Source of the DNA: G965198795 sp965198795
Lineage (GTDB): Bacteria; Pseudomonadota; Alphaproteobacteria; Rhodospirillales; Casp-alpha2
Reading direction: 5' to 3'
Assembly (NCBI GenBank): GCA_965198795.1
Contig: OZ240674.1
Coordinates: 2,418,001 to 2,482,000, forward strand
Length of the DNA stretch: 64,000 nt
This document shows, piece by piece, positions 8,811 to 17,426 of this stretch. Both the position numbers and the translations under genes were made by a program. Each line of letters opens with the position of its first letter. Position 1 is the first letter of the stretch. The notes under the pieces are model-generated. The model saw only the letters and a program-made list of their open reading frames with translations, did not search any database and was not told the DNA's origin.

Positions 8811-9563
8811 TCACAAAACTTCCATGGCGTAGATTTCGTCGAGTTTTGCCTGGTCCATATCTTCAGTCGGACCGTCGAACATTTTAACGCCGTCCTGGAG
8901 GCCAATGATCTTGTTGCAGAACTCCATGGCCAACGTCACATCGTGAATGTTGCAAAGACAAGGGACCTTGAGTTCGGTCGCCATTTGCTTGATCAACCCC
9001 ATGATTTCTCGTGATATCTTCGGATCGAGAGCCGAAGTCGGCTCGTCGAGCAGCAAGATTTTAGGATTTTGCATAAGGGCTCGGGCGATGCCGACACGCT
9101 GCCGTTGCCCGCCAGACAACTCATCCGCCCTCTTGTCCACATGGTCGATCAGGCCAACCCGGTCCAACAGCTGCAATGCATGGCCGATCTCTTCACGTGG
9201 AAAAGCGCGAAACAGCGTACGGATGTTGCCGGTGTATCCAAGACGACCGGACAAAACGTTGTCCATGACGCTCATTCGATTGATGAGATTGAACTCTTGG
9301 AAGATCACGCCGATGTCCCTGCGCAGCATTCTGAGCTCGCGCTGCGGCAACTTCGTGACTTCCTTCCCGTTCAACATGATCGAGCCGGAGTCGGGTTCGA
9401 CCAGCCGGTTGACGCAGCGAATGAGAGTTGATTTTCCCGCGCCGCTTGGCCCGATGATTGCAAAAAAATCGTCGTTTTCGACCGAGAAAGAAATCCCCTT
9501 GAGGATTTCAGGACCGGAGGAACTGTAGCGCGCCCTCAAATCATTTACGGCGAGTATTTTCAT
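8811..9563 (-). CDS. phnC: Phosphonate ABC transporter, ATP-binding protein
   Basis: 250 residues with every ABC ATPase element in order: Walker A GPSGAGKST, Q-loop in VIFQEFNL, signature LSGGQRQRVGIARAL, Walker B ILLLDEPTSALDP and the switch histidine in CNIHDVTL. Length and sequence agree with PhnC of the phosphonate importer. It is cytoplasmic and drives the two PhnE permeases. A 114 bp gap separates it from phnD upstream; no strong terminator is seen there, so read-through from the phnD promoter is likely, with phnD expected at a higher level as a binding protein. Confidence 0.95.
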   Translation of the reverse strand: MKILAVNDLRARYSSSGPEILKGISFSVENDDFFAIIGPSGAGKSTLIRCVNRLVEPDSGSIMLNGKEVTKLPQRELRMLRRDIGVIFQEFNLINRMSVMDNVLSGRLGYTGNIRTLFRAFPREEIGHALQLLDRVGLIDHVDKRADELSGGQRQRVGIARALMQNPKILLLDEPTSALDPKISREIMGLIKQMATELKVPCLCNIHDVTLAMEFCNKIIGLQDGVKMFDGPTEDMDQAKLDEIYAMEVL

Positions 9564-9677
9564 AATCTTCGCCCATTTTTTGGCGTGAAAATCGGTTGAA
9601 AATCAGAGAAAGGCTGGGCGGTCGAAGCAATTGGAAAGATTTGCGTCAACCGCCCGTCACAACAGTCAAGCCGAGAT

Positions 9678-10625
9678 CTAGTTCTTGCGAGCGTCCTTGG
9701 CCGCCTTCAGATCACGGATGATATTGTAGTCCTTGGACGTCATCGAAACGAAGGTGTTCGACTTCACGTTCTGCAGGAAGTTCTGAGCTTCCGGAGCGTC
9801 TTTCAACCCAAGAAACGTCTCACGAATTTTCGCTTTGACGTCGTCGCACAATGTGTTGCGGTAGACGAACGGGTCCTGGGGAATAGGATTGGACGACCAA
9901 AGCACGTTAATGTCGTCCAGACTCGCCTCGCCCTTGTTTACGACGTTGTCAAAACGGTGCGACGCCACGAATGCGGCGTCGACATTGCCCTTAATGACAG
10001 CGACGGCGGACAATTCGTGACTGCCAGTGTAAGCGATTTTGCCGAAAAAATCATCAAGATCCTCACCAATGACTTTCGAGAAAGAGACGCGCGGCATCAA
10101 GTTGCCAGACGTACTTCCGGGATCGGTCAGACCAAGCGTGGAGCCTCTGAGAGAGTCAATTGAGGTAAACCCGGAACCCTTTTTGGAGATCAGAACTCCG
10201 CGATACCCCGGGCCCTCTTCCTGAAGATGACCGGGCTTTTTTGCGTATGTGGCAAAGACTTCGATATTCGGGTCTTTGTCATTAGCGATAACGTATGTGT
10301 ATGGACCGAGAACGGCGACATCGACGAACTTGCTCAACAGGCCCTCGACCACGGAGGCATAGGACGTCGGCATGAAGAACTCGATTTTCTTACCCGTCAA
10401 ATCGGCCATGCGTTTCGTCACCGGTGAATAGAGTTCGAGTTCCGCAACCGACTCTTCGGTCGGGATCATCGCAAATGTTAAAGAGTCGGGATTTTCGCAG
10501 GCCGCATAGGCCGTCGTAGGCGCGCTTGCCGAGAAGAGAAACGCGGCGGACGCGACCGCCATTGTCCCGACCGCAAAACGGCGCGGCCAAGATGTGGAGC
10601 CGCTTTTGTCTTTGTTGAATTGCAT
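9678..10625 (-). CDS. phnD: Phosphonate ABC transporter, periplasmic binding protein
   Basis: 315 residues from the ATG at 10625, preceded by a strong GGGAGG site; a 44-residue upstream extension in frame is not likely to be translated. The N-terminus is a Sec signal peptide (WPRRFAVGTMAVASAAFL, cleavage likely after PTTAYA). The mature protein begins CENPDSLTFAMIPTEE and continues with the PhnD-type pattern (AVLGPYTYV, GVLISKKGSGF). It captures phosphonate in the periplasm and delivers it to PhnE. First gene of the operon; its promoter lies in the 233 bp shared with the LysR gene. Confidence 0.93.
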   Translation of the reverse strand: MQFNKDKSGSTSWPRRFAVGTMAVASAAFLFSASAPTTAYAACENPDSLTFAMIPTEESVAELELYSPVTKRMADLTGKKIEFFMPTSYASVVEGLLSKFVDVAVLGPYTYVIANDKDPNIEVFATYAKKPGHLQEEGPGYRGVLISKKGSGFTSIDSLRGSTLGLTDPGSTSGNLMPRVSFSKVIGEDLDDFFGKIAYTGSHELSAVAVIKGNVDAAFVASHRFDNVVNKGEASLDDINVLWSSNPIPQDPFVYRNTLCDDVKAKIRETFLGLKDAPEAQNFLQNVKSNTFVSMTSKDYNIIRDLKAAKDARKN

Positions 10626-10836
10626 TACTTGCCTCCCAGTTTTGGCTGTTTGTCGTAAATGATTTCGCTTCGACGAAATCCGCCAGGTTGCGAAACGTAA
10701 GCCGCCGAAAAATTGAAGTTGGCTTTTTTTTAGTTGTCTGGTGCGTTCACGAATCAAGGGAACAAGACACCAAGGTCTTTTCTAGCGTCGTCAAGTGTGC
10801 GGAAAAATTGACATATAGAACCAATTCTTTTTTTAT

Positions 10837-10856
10837 ATAATATCGATAGATATTAT
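10837..10856. promoter_or_regulatory. Palindromic operator candidate in the phn/LysR divergent region
   Basis: A perfect inverted repeat, ATAATATC then GATA then GATATTAT, ends two bases before the LysR start codon. It contains a T-N11-A arrangement typical of LysR binding sites. A TTGACA box lies at 10808-10813 and a TATAAT at 10836-10841, but their spacing (22 bp) is too wide for a normal sigma-70 promoter, so which hexamers are used is open. The LysR gene has no visible ribosome binding site and may be leaderless. Binding by the adjacent LysR protein, giving autoregulation plus control of phnD, is inference. Confidence 0.5.
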
Positions 10857-10858
10857 CT

Positions 10859-11755
10859 ATGCTGTATACGCAACTCAGATCCTTTCACGCAGTCGCATCT
10901 GAGGGAGGTTTTACCGCGGCGTCGCGGGCTCTGAACCTCAGTCAACCAACGATCACGACCCAAGTCAGAGACCTTGAAGCCCGTTTCAACGTCGAGTTGT
11001 TTCTTCGTCAGGGTCGGCGTGTTTTGCTGACTGGTGCGGGTCGCGAGTTGTTTCAGATATCACGACGAATCATGAATCTTGAGGCGGACGCCCAGGATCT
11101 GCTGAACGCGCATGGGGGATTTCGTACGGGGACGCTGCGGGTTGGCGCGGTTGGCCCTTACCACGCGACCGAAATGCTAAGCGCATTCAACGCACGGTAT
11201 CCCGACATCGCCATATCCGTTGCTGTTGGCAACTCGCAAATGACAGTCGATCGACTTCTCGACTTTTCTGTGGACGTCGCTGTGCTAGCCCACGCCGAAG
11301 AGGACCCGCGGGTCTTCGCGATCCCCTACAGCCGTCATTCCGTCATCGCCTTCGTAAACAAAAGGCACGAGTTCGCGAAACGCGAGTCAGTCAAACTCGT
11401 CGAGCTTGAGGGGCGCGGCTTTGTGCTTAGAGAGCACGGATCGACGACAAGATTGGCTTTTCAAAACGCGTTGGATGCGGCCGGGATTAAAGTAAATGTC
11501 GTGATGGAGATCGGCAGTCGAGAAGCCATCTGGCTCGCGGTCGCCAGGGGCATTGGCATTGGTGTTGTTTCTGATGTCGAGTTCATCCCGCATAAAGACT
11601 TGCATCCAATTGAGATCGAGGATGCGGAAATTTTCACGACCGCCCACATTACGTGCTTAACAGAGCGCCGAGCCTCTCGTCTGATCCGGGCGTTCTTTGA
11701 CGCGGCTCAAGAAACGGATAAGCCCCCACTTAGGATACTTGGGGAACCTATATAG
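10859..11755 (+). CDS. LysR-family transcriptional regulator of the phosphonate locus
   Basis: 298 residues. The N-terminal winged helix-turn-helix is typical (LRSFHAVASEGGFTAASRALNLSQPTITTQVRDLEARFNVELF, here quoted in outline only: recognition helix around SQPTITTQV), followed by an effector-binding domain with the usual RVGAVGPYHATEML start. It is divergent from phnD with a 233 bp shared region and is the only regulator in the locus, so it is probably the substrate-responsive activator; in other proteobacteria LysR proteins do control phnA/phnY-type clusters independently of phosphate starvation. The inducer cannot be read from the sequence. Confidence 0.88.
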   Translation: MLYTQLRSFHAVASEGGFTAASRALNLSQPTITTQVRDLEARFNVELFLRQGRRVLLTGAGRELFQISRRIMNLEADAQDLLNAHGGFRTGTLRVGAVGPYHATEMLSAFNARYPDIAISVAVGNSQMTVDRLLDFSVDVAVLAHAEEDPRVFAIPYSRHSVIAFVNKRHEFAKRESVKLVELEGRGFVLREHGSTTRLAFQNALDAAGIKVNVVMEIGSREAIWLAVARGIGIGVVSDVEFIPHKDLHPIEIEDAEIFTTAHITCLTERRASRLIRAFFDAAQETDKPPLRILGEPI

Positions 11756-11757
11756 AC

Positions 11758-11910
11758 ATCGAAGGCTTCCGGGGCATGTCCAAGACAAGGCTCGCCAAGT
11801 TCAAGGGACTCCCCAAACACGCCTTCCACCCGCACCTCAAAGAAACTGAATGGCGATACAACAACCGCGCTTCCAACAAGGTCAGGTGGGCTTGTCTGTC
11901 ATGCCTGTAA
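11758..11910 (+). pseudogene. IS1595-family (ISXO2-like) transposase remnant, C-terminal end
   Basis: A 50-codon open stretch directly after the LysR gene reads EGFRGMSKTRLAKFKGL, then PKHAFHPHLKETEWRYNNR, which is the C-terminal end of ISXO2-like DDE transposases (the glutamate of the DDE triad lies in the first run). No upstream part remains. It is a different copy from the fuller element at 15,643 and shows that this element type has visited the locus at least twice. Confidence 0.75.
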
Positions 11911-12105
11911 GATAGGGCCTGGCCCGATTCGGCGCCAACAGAACCTCGCGCGTATGAGAGTGCAAGTGAGATTTCAAACTGACCCACTGCCGGCGGGGCG
12001 CAAAGGGTTAATTTTGATCGCACATGGGGTAATCTTTACCCATGGTCGTGTTTGTCTTACGGTTACGCAAACGGAAACTTCCAATACCCGGAAAGGACGC
12101 TGGCT

Positions 12106-15100
12106 GTGCCTGATGACTCCCTCGGCCCATCGTCCGCCCTTAACCGGGCGGCTGAAACATCCGGCGGGACGGCGCCCGTTCGCTTTGTCACTGCGGCAAG
12201 CCTTTTCGACGGCCATGACGCCTCGATCAACATCATGCGCCGTATCCTCCAGTCATTTGGCGTTGAAGTCATTCATCTGGGTCACAACCGCTCCGTCGAT
12301 GAGGTCGTTCGCGCCGCTATCGAAGAAGATGTTCATGGCGTCGCCGTAAGCTCTTATCAGGGCGGCCATGTTGAATACTTCAAATACATGGTGGACTTGC
12401 TTCGGGAACGGGGCCGGGCGGACGTCAAGGTGTTCGGCGGCGGCGGCGGCGTCATAGCCGCTTCCGAGGTTCGCGAGCTGGAAGATTACGGGGTGAGCCG
12501 GATTTATTCCCCGGAGGATGGCCGGAAATTGGGCCTAAAGGGCATGATTGAAGACATGATCGGGACCGCTGGGCGCGATCTCGTCTCCAATTTGCCGTCC
12601 AGCCTCGCAGGCGTCTCGGGGGACAGGGCGGCGCTGGCGCGCGTCATCACGGGGCTTGAGGAAGACAAACTTCCCGTATCGTTGCTGGCGGACATTCGCG
12701 CGAAAGGGGCGGAGAGGGGTTTGACGCCGGTGCTTGGCGTTACCGGAACAGGGGGCTCGGGCAAGTCGTCGCTGACCGATGAGTTGATCAGCCGCTTCCG
12801 GCTCTATTCGGACGAGCCAAAGATCGCGGTCATCGCCATTGACCCGACGCGGAGGAAAACCGGCGGGGCGCTGCTGGGTGACCGGATCCGCATGAACGCC
12901 AACAGCGTGGACAACGTTTTCGTCCGCTCGATCGCCACCCGGGGGGCGTCGGCCGAGGCGCCGCCCGCGCTCGACGATATGGTGTTGGCGTGCAAAGCCG
13001 CTGATTTCGATCTGATTATCGTTGAAACGCCTGGTATCGGACAGGGGGACGCGGGCATTGTGCCGCACTGCGATTTCTCGCTCTATGTCATGACCCCGGA
13101 ATTCGGCGCGCAGAGCCAGCTTGAGAAGATTGACATGCTGGATTTCGCCGATGTCGTGGTCATTAACAAGATGGACTGCAAGGGCGCGCGGGACGCGCTT
13201 CGCGCCGTCCGGAAACAAGTATGGCGAAACCGGGAAGCCTTTGGACAAAAACCTGACGAAATGCCGGTTTTCGGAACCATTTCGTCGCGGTTCGCCGACC
13301 AAGGCGTCAGCGCGGTCTATCAGGAACTGGTTCGTTTGTTCGGCGATCGGGGAAAGGCGGCTTTCCCGTCCTCTCTCGCCCCCGTCATTGGTAAAAGTTC
13401 GGAGTCCGGCCAGGCGGTCGTTCCGCCGGACAGGGTTCGCTATTTGGCGGATATCGCGGAAACCGTGCGCGCCTATCACAAGGAAACCGAAACCCAGGCC
13501 CTGGTCGCCCGGGATCATCAGCGTCTGACGGCGGTGATGGCGCTGTTGGCGGCGGCGGGGAAAGAAGTTGGTGATTTAAGCGATCTGGCGGATGAGAAGG
13601 CGCAAGGATTGACGGCGGAGACGCAAGGGTTATTGGACAATTGGCCGGCTGTTCAGGCGCGATACGCCAAGGACGAAATGGTTTTCAGCGTCCGGGACGG
13701 GGAGATCCGCAATCCGCTCACGCGGACGACGCTCAGCGGCAATCGGATCCGGCGTGTTTCCCTGCCCAAATACTCTGATCACGGAGATCTGCTGATCTGG
13801 CTCCGCAAGGAAAACCTGCCAGGCTTTTTTCCGTTTACAGGGGGCGTTTTTCCGTTCAAGCGCGAGGGCGAGGACCCGACGCGCATGTTCGCGGGCGAGG
13901 GCGATCCGGCGCGGACCAATGAGCGGTTCAAGTTCTTGTCCAGGGATTCGGAAGCCAAACGGCTGTCCACGGCCTTTGACTCCGTCACCCTCTACGGCTT
14001 CGATCCCGATGAGCGGCCTGATATTTACGGAAAAATCGGTAATTCCGGGGTTTCCGTGGCGACGCTCGACGATATGAAACAACTCTATGACGGGTTCGAC
14101 CTCTGCGCGCCGTCCACATCCGTTTCCATGACCATCAATGGACCCGCGCCCGCGATCCTGGCCATGTTCTTGAACACCGCCATTGATCAACGTCTGGTCA
14201 GGTTTGAGGCGGAGGAGGGACGCGCGCCCAGTGAAACGGAAGCGGCCGATATACGCGCCTGGGTGCTCGCCAACGTCCGGGGCACGGTCCAGGCGGACAT
14301 TCTGAAAGAAGACCAGGGGCAAAACACCTGTATCTTCTCAACGGAATTCGCGCTGCGCATGATGGCGGATATTCAGGAATATTTTGTCGAACATAATGTC
14401 CGGAATTTCTATTCCGTCTCTATTTCCGGTTATCACATCGCCGAGGCTGGCGCGAACCCCATCTCGCAGTTGGCTTTCACGCTGTCCAACGGGTTTACCT
14501 TTGTCGAGGCCTATTTGGCGCGGGGCATGAACGTCAACGACTTCGCGCCCAACCTGTCGTTCTTTTTCTCGAATGGAATGGATCCGGAATATACGGTCAT
14601 GGGACGGGTCGCCCGCAGGATTTGGGCGACAGCCATGCGTGAACGTTACGGGGCTGGCGAACGGTCACAGAAGCTGAAATATCACATCCAGACCTCGGGC
14701 CGCTCGCTGCATGCCCAGGAAATGGACTTCAACGACATTCGCACAACGTTGCAGGCGTTGATAGCGGTCTATGACAATTGCAACTCATTGCATACAAATG
14801 CATATGACGAGGCCTTCACCACGCCGACCGAGGAGAGTCTGCGGCGCGCGCTCGCTATTCAGATGATCATCAATAAGGAATGGGGAGTGGCGAAGACGGA
14901 GAACCCTAACCAGGGCAGCTTCGTTATCGAGGAACTGACGGATCTTGTCGAGGAAGCGGTCTTGATGGAGTTCGAGCGTCTTTCTGAGCGGGGCGGAGTG
15001 CTCGGCGCCATGGAAACCGGCTATCAGCGTGGCCGGATTCAAGACGAATCGCTCCACTATGAAACATTGAAGCACGATGGTTCCCTACCCATCGTCGGCG

Positions 15101-15378
15101 TGAACACCTTCTTAAATCCAGCCGCCGGCGAGAACGTTTCGGAACCGCCTCTTCAACGATCGACGAATGATGAGAAAGATAATCAAATCAAACGACTGCA
15201 TGACTTCCATTCCAGACACGCCGAGGCGTCCGCGGCGCAATTGAAGCGCCTGCAATCCGCCGCGGCTGGCGGTGAGAACCTGTTTCGGATACTTATGAAA
15301 GCGGTCCAGACCTGCTCGCTTGGCCAGATAACCCACGCCTTGTTCGACGCGGGGGGACAATACAGACGGAATATGTAG
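12106..15378 (+). CDS. icmF: Fused isobutyryl-CoA mutase (B12 domain - G-protein chaperone - mutase)
   Basis: About 1090 residues. Order of domains: an N-terminal cobalamin-binding domain with the DGHDASINIMRR histidine ligand motif; a MeaI-type GTPase with P-loop GVTGTGGSGKSS and downstream NKMD; then the large acyl-CoA mutase domain (GVFPFKREGEDPTRMFAGEG, GYHIAEAGANPISQLAF). This fused layout defines IcmF, which interconverts isobutyryl-CoA and n-butyryl-CoA and in some forms acts on isovaleryl- or pivalyl-CoA, the GTPase protecting and loading the cofactor. I prefer the GTG at 12106, which has GAAAGGA 8 bp upstream; an in-frame TTG at 12052 would add 18 unconvincing residues. Substrate preference cannot be settled by eye. 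Confidence 0.95.
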   Translation: MPDDSLGPSSALNRAAETSGGTAPVRFVTAASLFDGHDASINIMRRILQSFGVEVIHLGHNRSVDEVVRAAIEEDVHGVAVSSYQGGHVEYFKYMVDLLRERGRADVKVFGGGGGVIAASEVRELEDYGVSRIYSPEDGRKLGLKGMIEDMIGTAGRDLVSNLPSSLAGVSGDRAALARVITGLEEDKLPVSLLADIRAKGAERGLTPVLGVTGTGGSGKSSLTDELISRFRLYSDEPKIAVIAIDPTRRKTGGALLGDRIRMNANSVDNVFVRSIATRGASAEAPPALDDMVLACKAADFDLIIVETPGIGQGDAGIVPHCDFSLYVMTPEFGAQSQLEKIDMLDFADVVVINKMDCKGARDALRAVRKQVWRNREAFGQKPDEMPVFGTISSRFADQGVSAVYQELVRLFGDRGKAAFPSSLAPVIGKSSESGQAVVPPDRVRYLADIAETVRAYHKETETQALVARDHQRLTAVMALLAAAGKEVGDLSDLADEKAQGLTAETQGLLDNWPAVQARYAKDEMVFSVRDGEIRNPLTRTTLSGNRIRRVSLPKYSDHGDLLIWLRKENLPGFFPFTGGVFPFKREGEDPTRMFAGEGDPARTNERFKFLSRDSEAKRLSTAFDSVTLYGFDPDERPDIYGKIGNSGVSVATLDDMKQLYDGFDLCAPSTSVSMTINGPAPAILAMFLNTAIDQRLVRFEAEEGRAPSETEAADIRAWVLANVRGTVQADILKEDQGQNTCIFSTEFALRMMADIQEYFVEHNVRNFYSVSISGYHIAEAGANPISQLAFTLSNGFTFVEAYLARGMNVNDFAPNLSFFFSNGMDPEYTVMGRVARRIWATAMRERYGAGERSQKLKYHIQTSGRSLHAQEMDFNDIRTTLQALIAVYDNCNSLHTNAYDEAFTTPTEESLRRALAIQMIINKEWGVAKTENPNQGSFVIEELTDLVEEAVLMEFERLSERGGVLGAMETGYQRGRIQDESLHYETLKHDGSLPIVGVNTFLNPAAGENVSEPPLQRSTNDEKDNQIKRLHDFHSRHAEASAAQLKRLQSAAAGGENLFRILMKAVQTCSLGQITHALFDAGGQYRRNM

Positions 15379-15411
15379 CGGGACTCTTCTAAGCCTGCGG
15401 AGTGGAAGGGC

Positions 15412-15615
15412 ATGACGGACGAGCTGGATATTCCTTTAGGCGAAGTCCTGTTCGAATTCAGACGAGTCGGCAATGTGTTCCGCGTTTCCGCCATCGATCC
15501 CCGGACCAACACGGAAGTGTCAATGGTGGCCCCAAAAGGATACGGCGACGCGCTTATAAAACGCATCGCCATTCGAAAACTGAAGTACGTCATAAAAAAG
15601 AAGGGCCTGGCCTAG
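15412..15615 (+). CDS. Small conserved alphaproteobacterial protein (DUF6898-like)
   Basis: 67 residues, MTDELDIPLGEVLFEF and so on, ending in a basic tail (KLKYVIKKKGLA). The core FEFRRVGNVFRVSAIDPRTNTEVSMV resembles the small DUF6898 proteins of alphaproteobacteria. It lies 33 bp after icmF on the same strand with GGAGTGGAAGG upstream, so it may share its transcript. No catalytic motif or membrane segment is visible and the function is unknown. Confidence 0.65.
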   Translation: MTDELDIPLGEVLFEFRRVGNVFRVSAIDPRTNTEVSMVAPKGYGDALIKRIAIRKLKYVIKKKGLA

Positions 15616-15642
15616 CTAGCTGAGAAAGGTTATACGGGTCAT

Positions 15643-16398
15643 ATGGTTAGCGGTCTTCGGCGAAACCGCCTCCCTGGAAGCCGCCTCCCTGACAGTATCC
15701 AGATTGAATTGATCGAGTATTTTGTTGGCGGCTGGGCGGCGCGCTCAGCGGCCGCTTTGACGGGCGTGAACCGGCATACGGCGGCGTTGTGCTTCCACAA
15801 GCTGCGGGAGCTCATTGCCGGGCGGATTGACGCAGCGGCGTCCGAGCCGCTGGCTGGCGGGATCGGGGTGGAAGTGGACGAGAGCCGCTTCTGGTGTCAC
15901 GTGACACCAACACTGACATTTGGCGGGGCCGGGGTGGAAATGGACGAGAGCCGCTTCGGCGGCGTCAGAAAAGGCAAGCGCGGACGCGGAGCGCGCGGCG
16001 AGGTTCCGGTGTTTGGGCGCCTCAAGCGGGGCGGCGAGGTTCACACCGCAGTTATCCCAAACGCCCAGTCGGCAACGCTTTTTCCGATCATCCAGGAGAG
16101 GATCAAGCCTGACAGCGTCGTCTATTCCGAAAGCTTCCACGCCTGCGATGCGCTGGACGCGCCGGCGTTCCATCATGTCCGCGTCAACCACTCCAGGGCC
16201 TTTGCTGACGACCGGAACCACATCACTGGCGTTGAGACCTTCTGGAACCAGACGAAGCGCCATATGCGCAAATTCAACGGTGTTCCGAAGGCCCAATTCG
16301 GGCTATGTTCGAAAGAATGTGAGCAGCGATTCAGCAACAGGGACCCGTCACTCCAATTAACCCAAATGAAACAATGGGTTAACCGGAATCTTAGTTAA
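15643..16398 (+). mobile_element. IS1595-family element: ISXO2-like transposase, probably inactive
   Basis: 251-residue transposase frame with an N-terminal HTH-like part, the DES-F-GG motif, and a C-terminal GVETFWNQTKRHMRKFNGVPK ending QWVNRNLS, all typical of ISXO2-like DDE transposases. Two faults are visible. A 66 bp in-frame segment is duplicated inside the first catalytic motif (near-identical 36 bp copies at 15,856 and 15,922), so ESRF occurs twice; the second, canonical catalytic aspartate (normally in VYTDG) reads VYSES, a glutamate. Between the copies sits an 18 bp perfect palindrome (15,892-15,909). I could not identify terminal inverted repeats, so the boundaries given are those of the reading frame. 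Confidence 0.8.
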
Positions 16399-16612
16399 AT
16401 GTCCGGGGCAGACCCAAAAGTAAACGGCGTCCGTCACCCTGGACGCCGTGCGGGTTACACCGGCTGACGGCGTGGCGTTTCGTGTTTTCCGCCTGGTGAT
16501 CAGGGTTGCCGGGCGTGAGGCAAAAGCCGCCAGCCTGGATTTCAGCGGGCTGAAGCCGGCCGAACCAGCCTTGGGCGGCACGCGGGACTTTGGGTTTTAG
16601 GTTGTATTCAAT
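16399..16612. other. Intergenic stretch between the IS1595 copy and recO, with a strong hairpin
   Basis: No gene is seen here. At 16,424-16,449 there is a perfect 9 bp stem (ACGGCGTCC, 8-base loop, GGACGCCGT) that could act as a terminator, though no T-run follows. The rest is GC-rich and has Pro/Arg-rich frames on both strands that look non-coding. It may include the right end of the insertion element. Confidence 0.5.
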
Positions 16613-17329
16613 ATGGAGTGGCGGGATTCGGGGATTGTACTGGCCGTCCGGCGTCATGGCGAAAGCGCGGCGATTTTGACATGCATGACCGAAGATCACG
16701 GCCGTCACGCGGGATTAGTGCGCGGCGGAGCCGGTAAGCGCCTGTCCGGGGTGCTGCAACCCGGCAATTCGGTCAATCTGGTGTGGCGGGGACGACTGTC
16801 CGAACACCTGGGTACTTTTGCCGTTGAAGCGGGGAGCGCGACAGGCGGCCGCCATCTCGGGGACGGCGACCGCTTGGCCGTCATCGGCGCGGCGGCGGCC
16901 GTCCTTCAAGAGGCCATCCCGGAACGTGAGCCCGTTCCAGGCATGTACCATGGCCTTGGCGCGCTTCTGGAAACGCTGGAGGGACCTCATTGGGCGTCCG
17001 CTTATGTGAAGTGGGAAATGGGGGTGTTGGCCGCGGTCGGGTTTGGATTGGATTTGTCGGCGTGCGCCGCGACGGGAGGTACCGAAGATTTGGCGTATGT
17101 GTCTCCAAAGTCGGCCAGGGCTGTTTCCAGGACCGCCGCGGAACCTTATCTGGATCAAGTTTTGGCGTTACCCGCATTTCTTCTGGAAGCGGACACGGCC
17201 GGCAAGCGGGATGAAGTCCTTGATGGTCTGGCTCTTACCGGATTCTTTCTGGAACGGCATGTCATGACGCCGGACGGCGCGGCGCTTGAGGCCCGTAGGC
17301 GCTTGGTTTCCCGGCTGAAACGCCATTGA
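16613..17329 (+). CDS. recO: DNA repair protein RecO
   Basis: 238 residues with the OB-fold N-terminus WRDSGIVLAVRRHGESAAILTCMTEDHGRHAGLVRGG and a C-terminal helical part ending RRRLVSRLKRH. RecO works with RecF and RecR to load RecA onto SSB-coated single strands. Length and layout match alphaproteobacterial RecO; the zinc-finger cysteines of some RecO proteins are not complete here. The ATG at 16,613 follows a 200 bp non-coding stretch; parC begins about 100 bp downstream. Confidence 0.92.
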   Translation: MEWRDSGIVLAVRRHGESAAILTCMTEDHGRHAGLVRGGAGKRLSGVLQPGNSVNLVWRGRLSEHLGTFAVEAGSATGGRHLGDGDRLAVIGAAAAVLQEAIPEREPVPGMYHGLGALLETLEGPHWASAYVKWEMGVLAAVGFGLDLSACAATGGTEDLAYVSPKSARAVSRTAAEPYLDQVLALPAFLLEADTAGKRDEVLDGLALTGFFLERHVMTPDGAALEARRRLVSRLKRH

Positions 17330-17426
17330 TCATCGCAACTGATTGACCGTGCGCGGGCAACATCTACCATACGCCGCCTGAAGTTTCTGTTTTCGCCCGA
17401 CCGACTATCGAGAAAGGCCGCGTCTC

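Noticed and set aside
11911..12105. Cobalamin riboswitch in front of icmF
   Set aside because: The 195 bp leader lacks the B12-box pattern. There is only an imperfect inverted repeat near 12,023-12,043 that could be a repressor site.
16391..16708. Leftward 105-codon frame overlapping the start of recO
   Set aside because: Overlaps recO and its 5' region, low-complexity composition, no start signal; the frame probably reflects high GC content.
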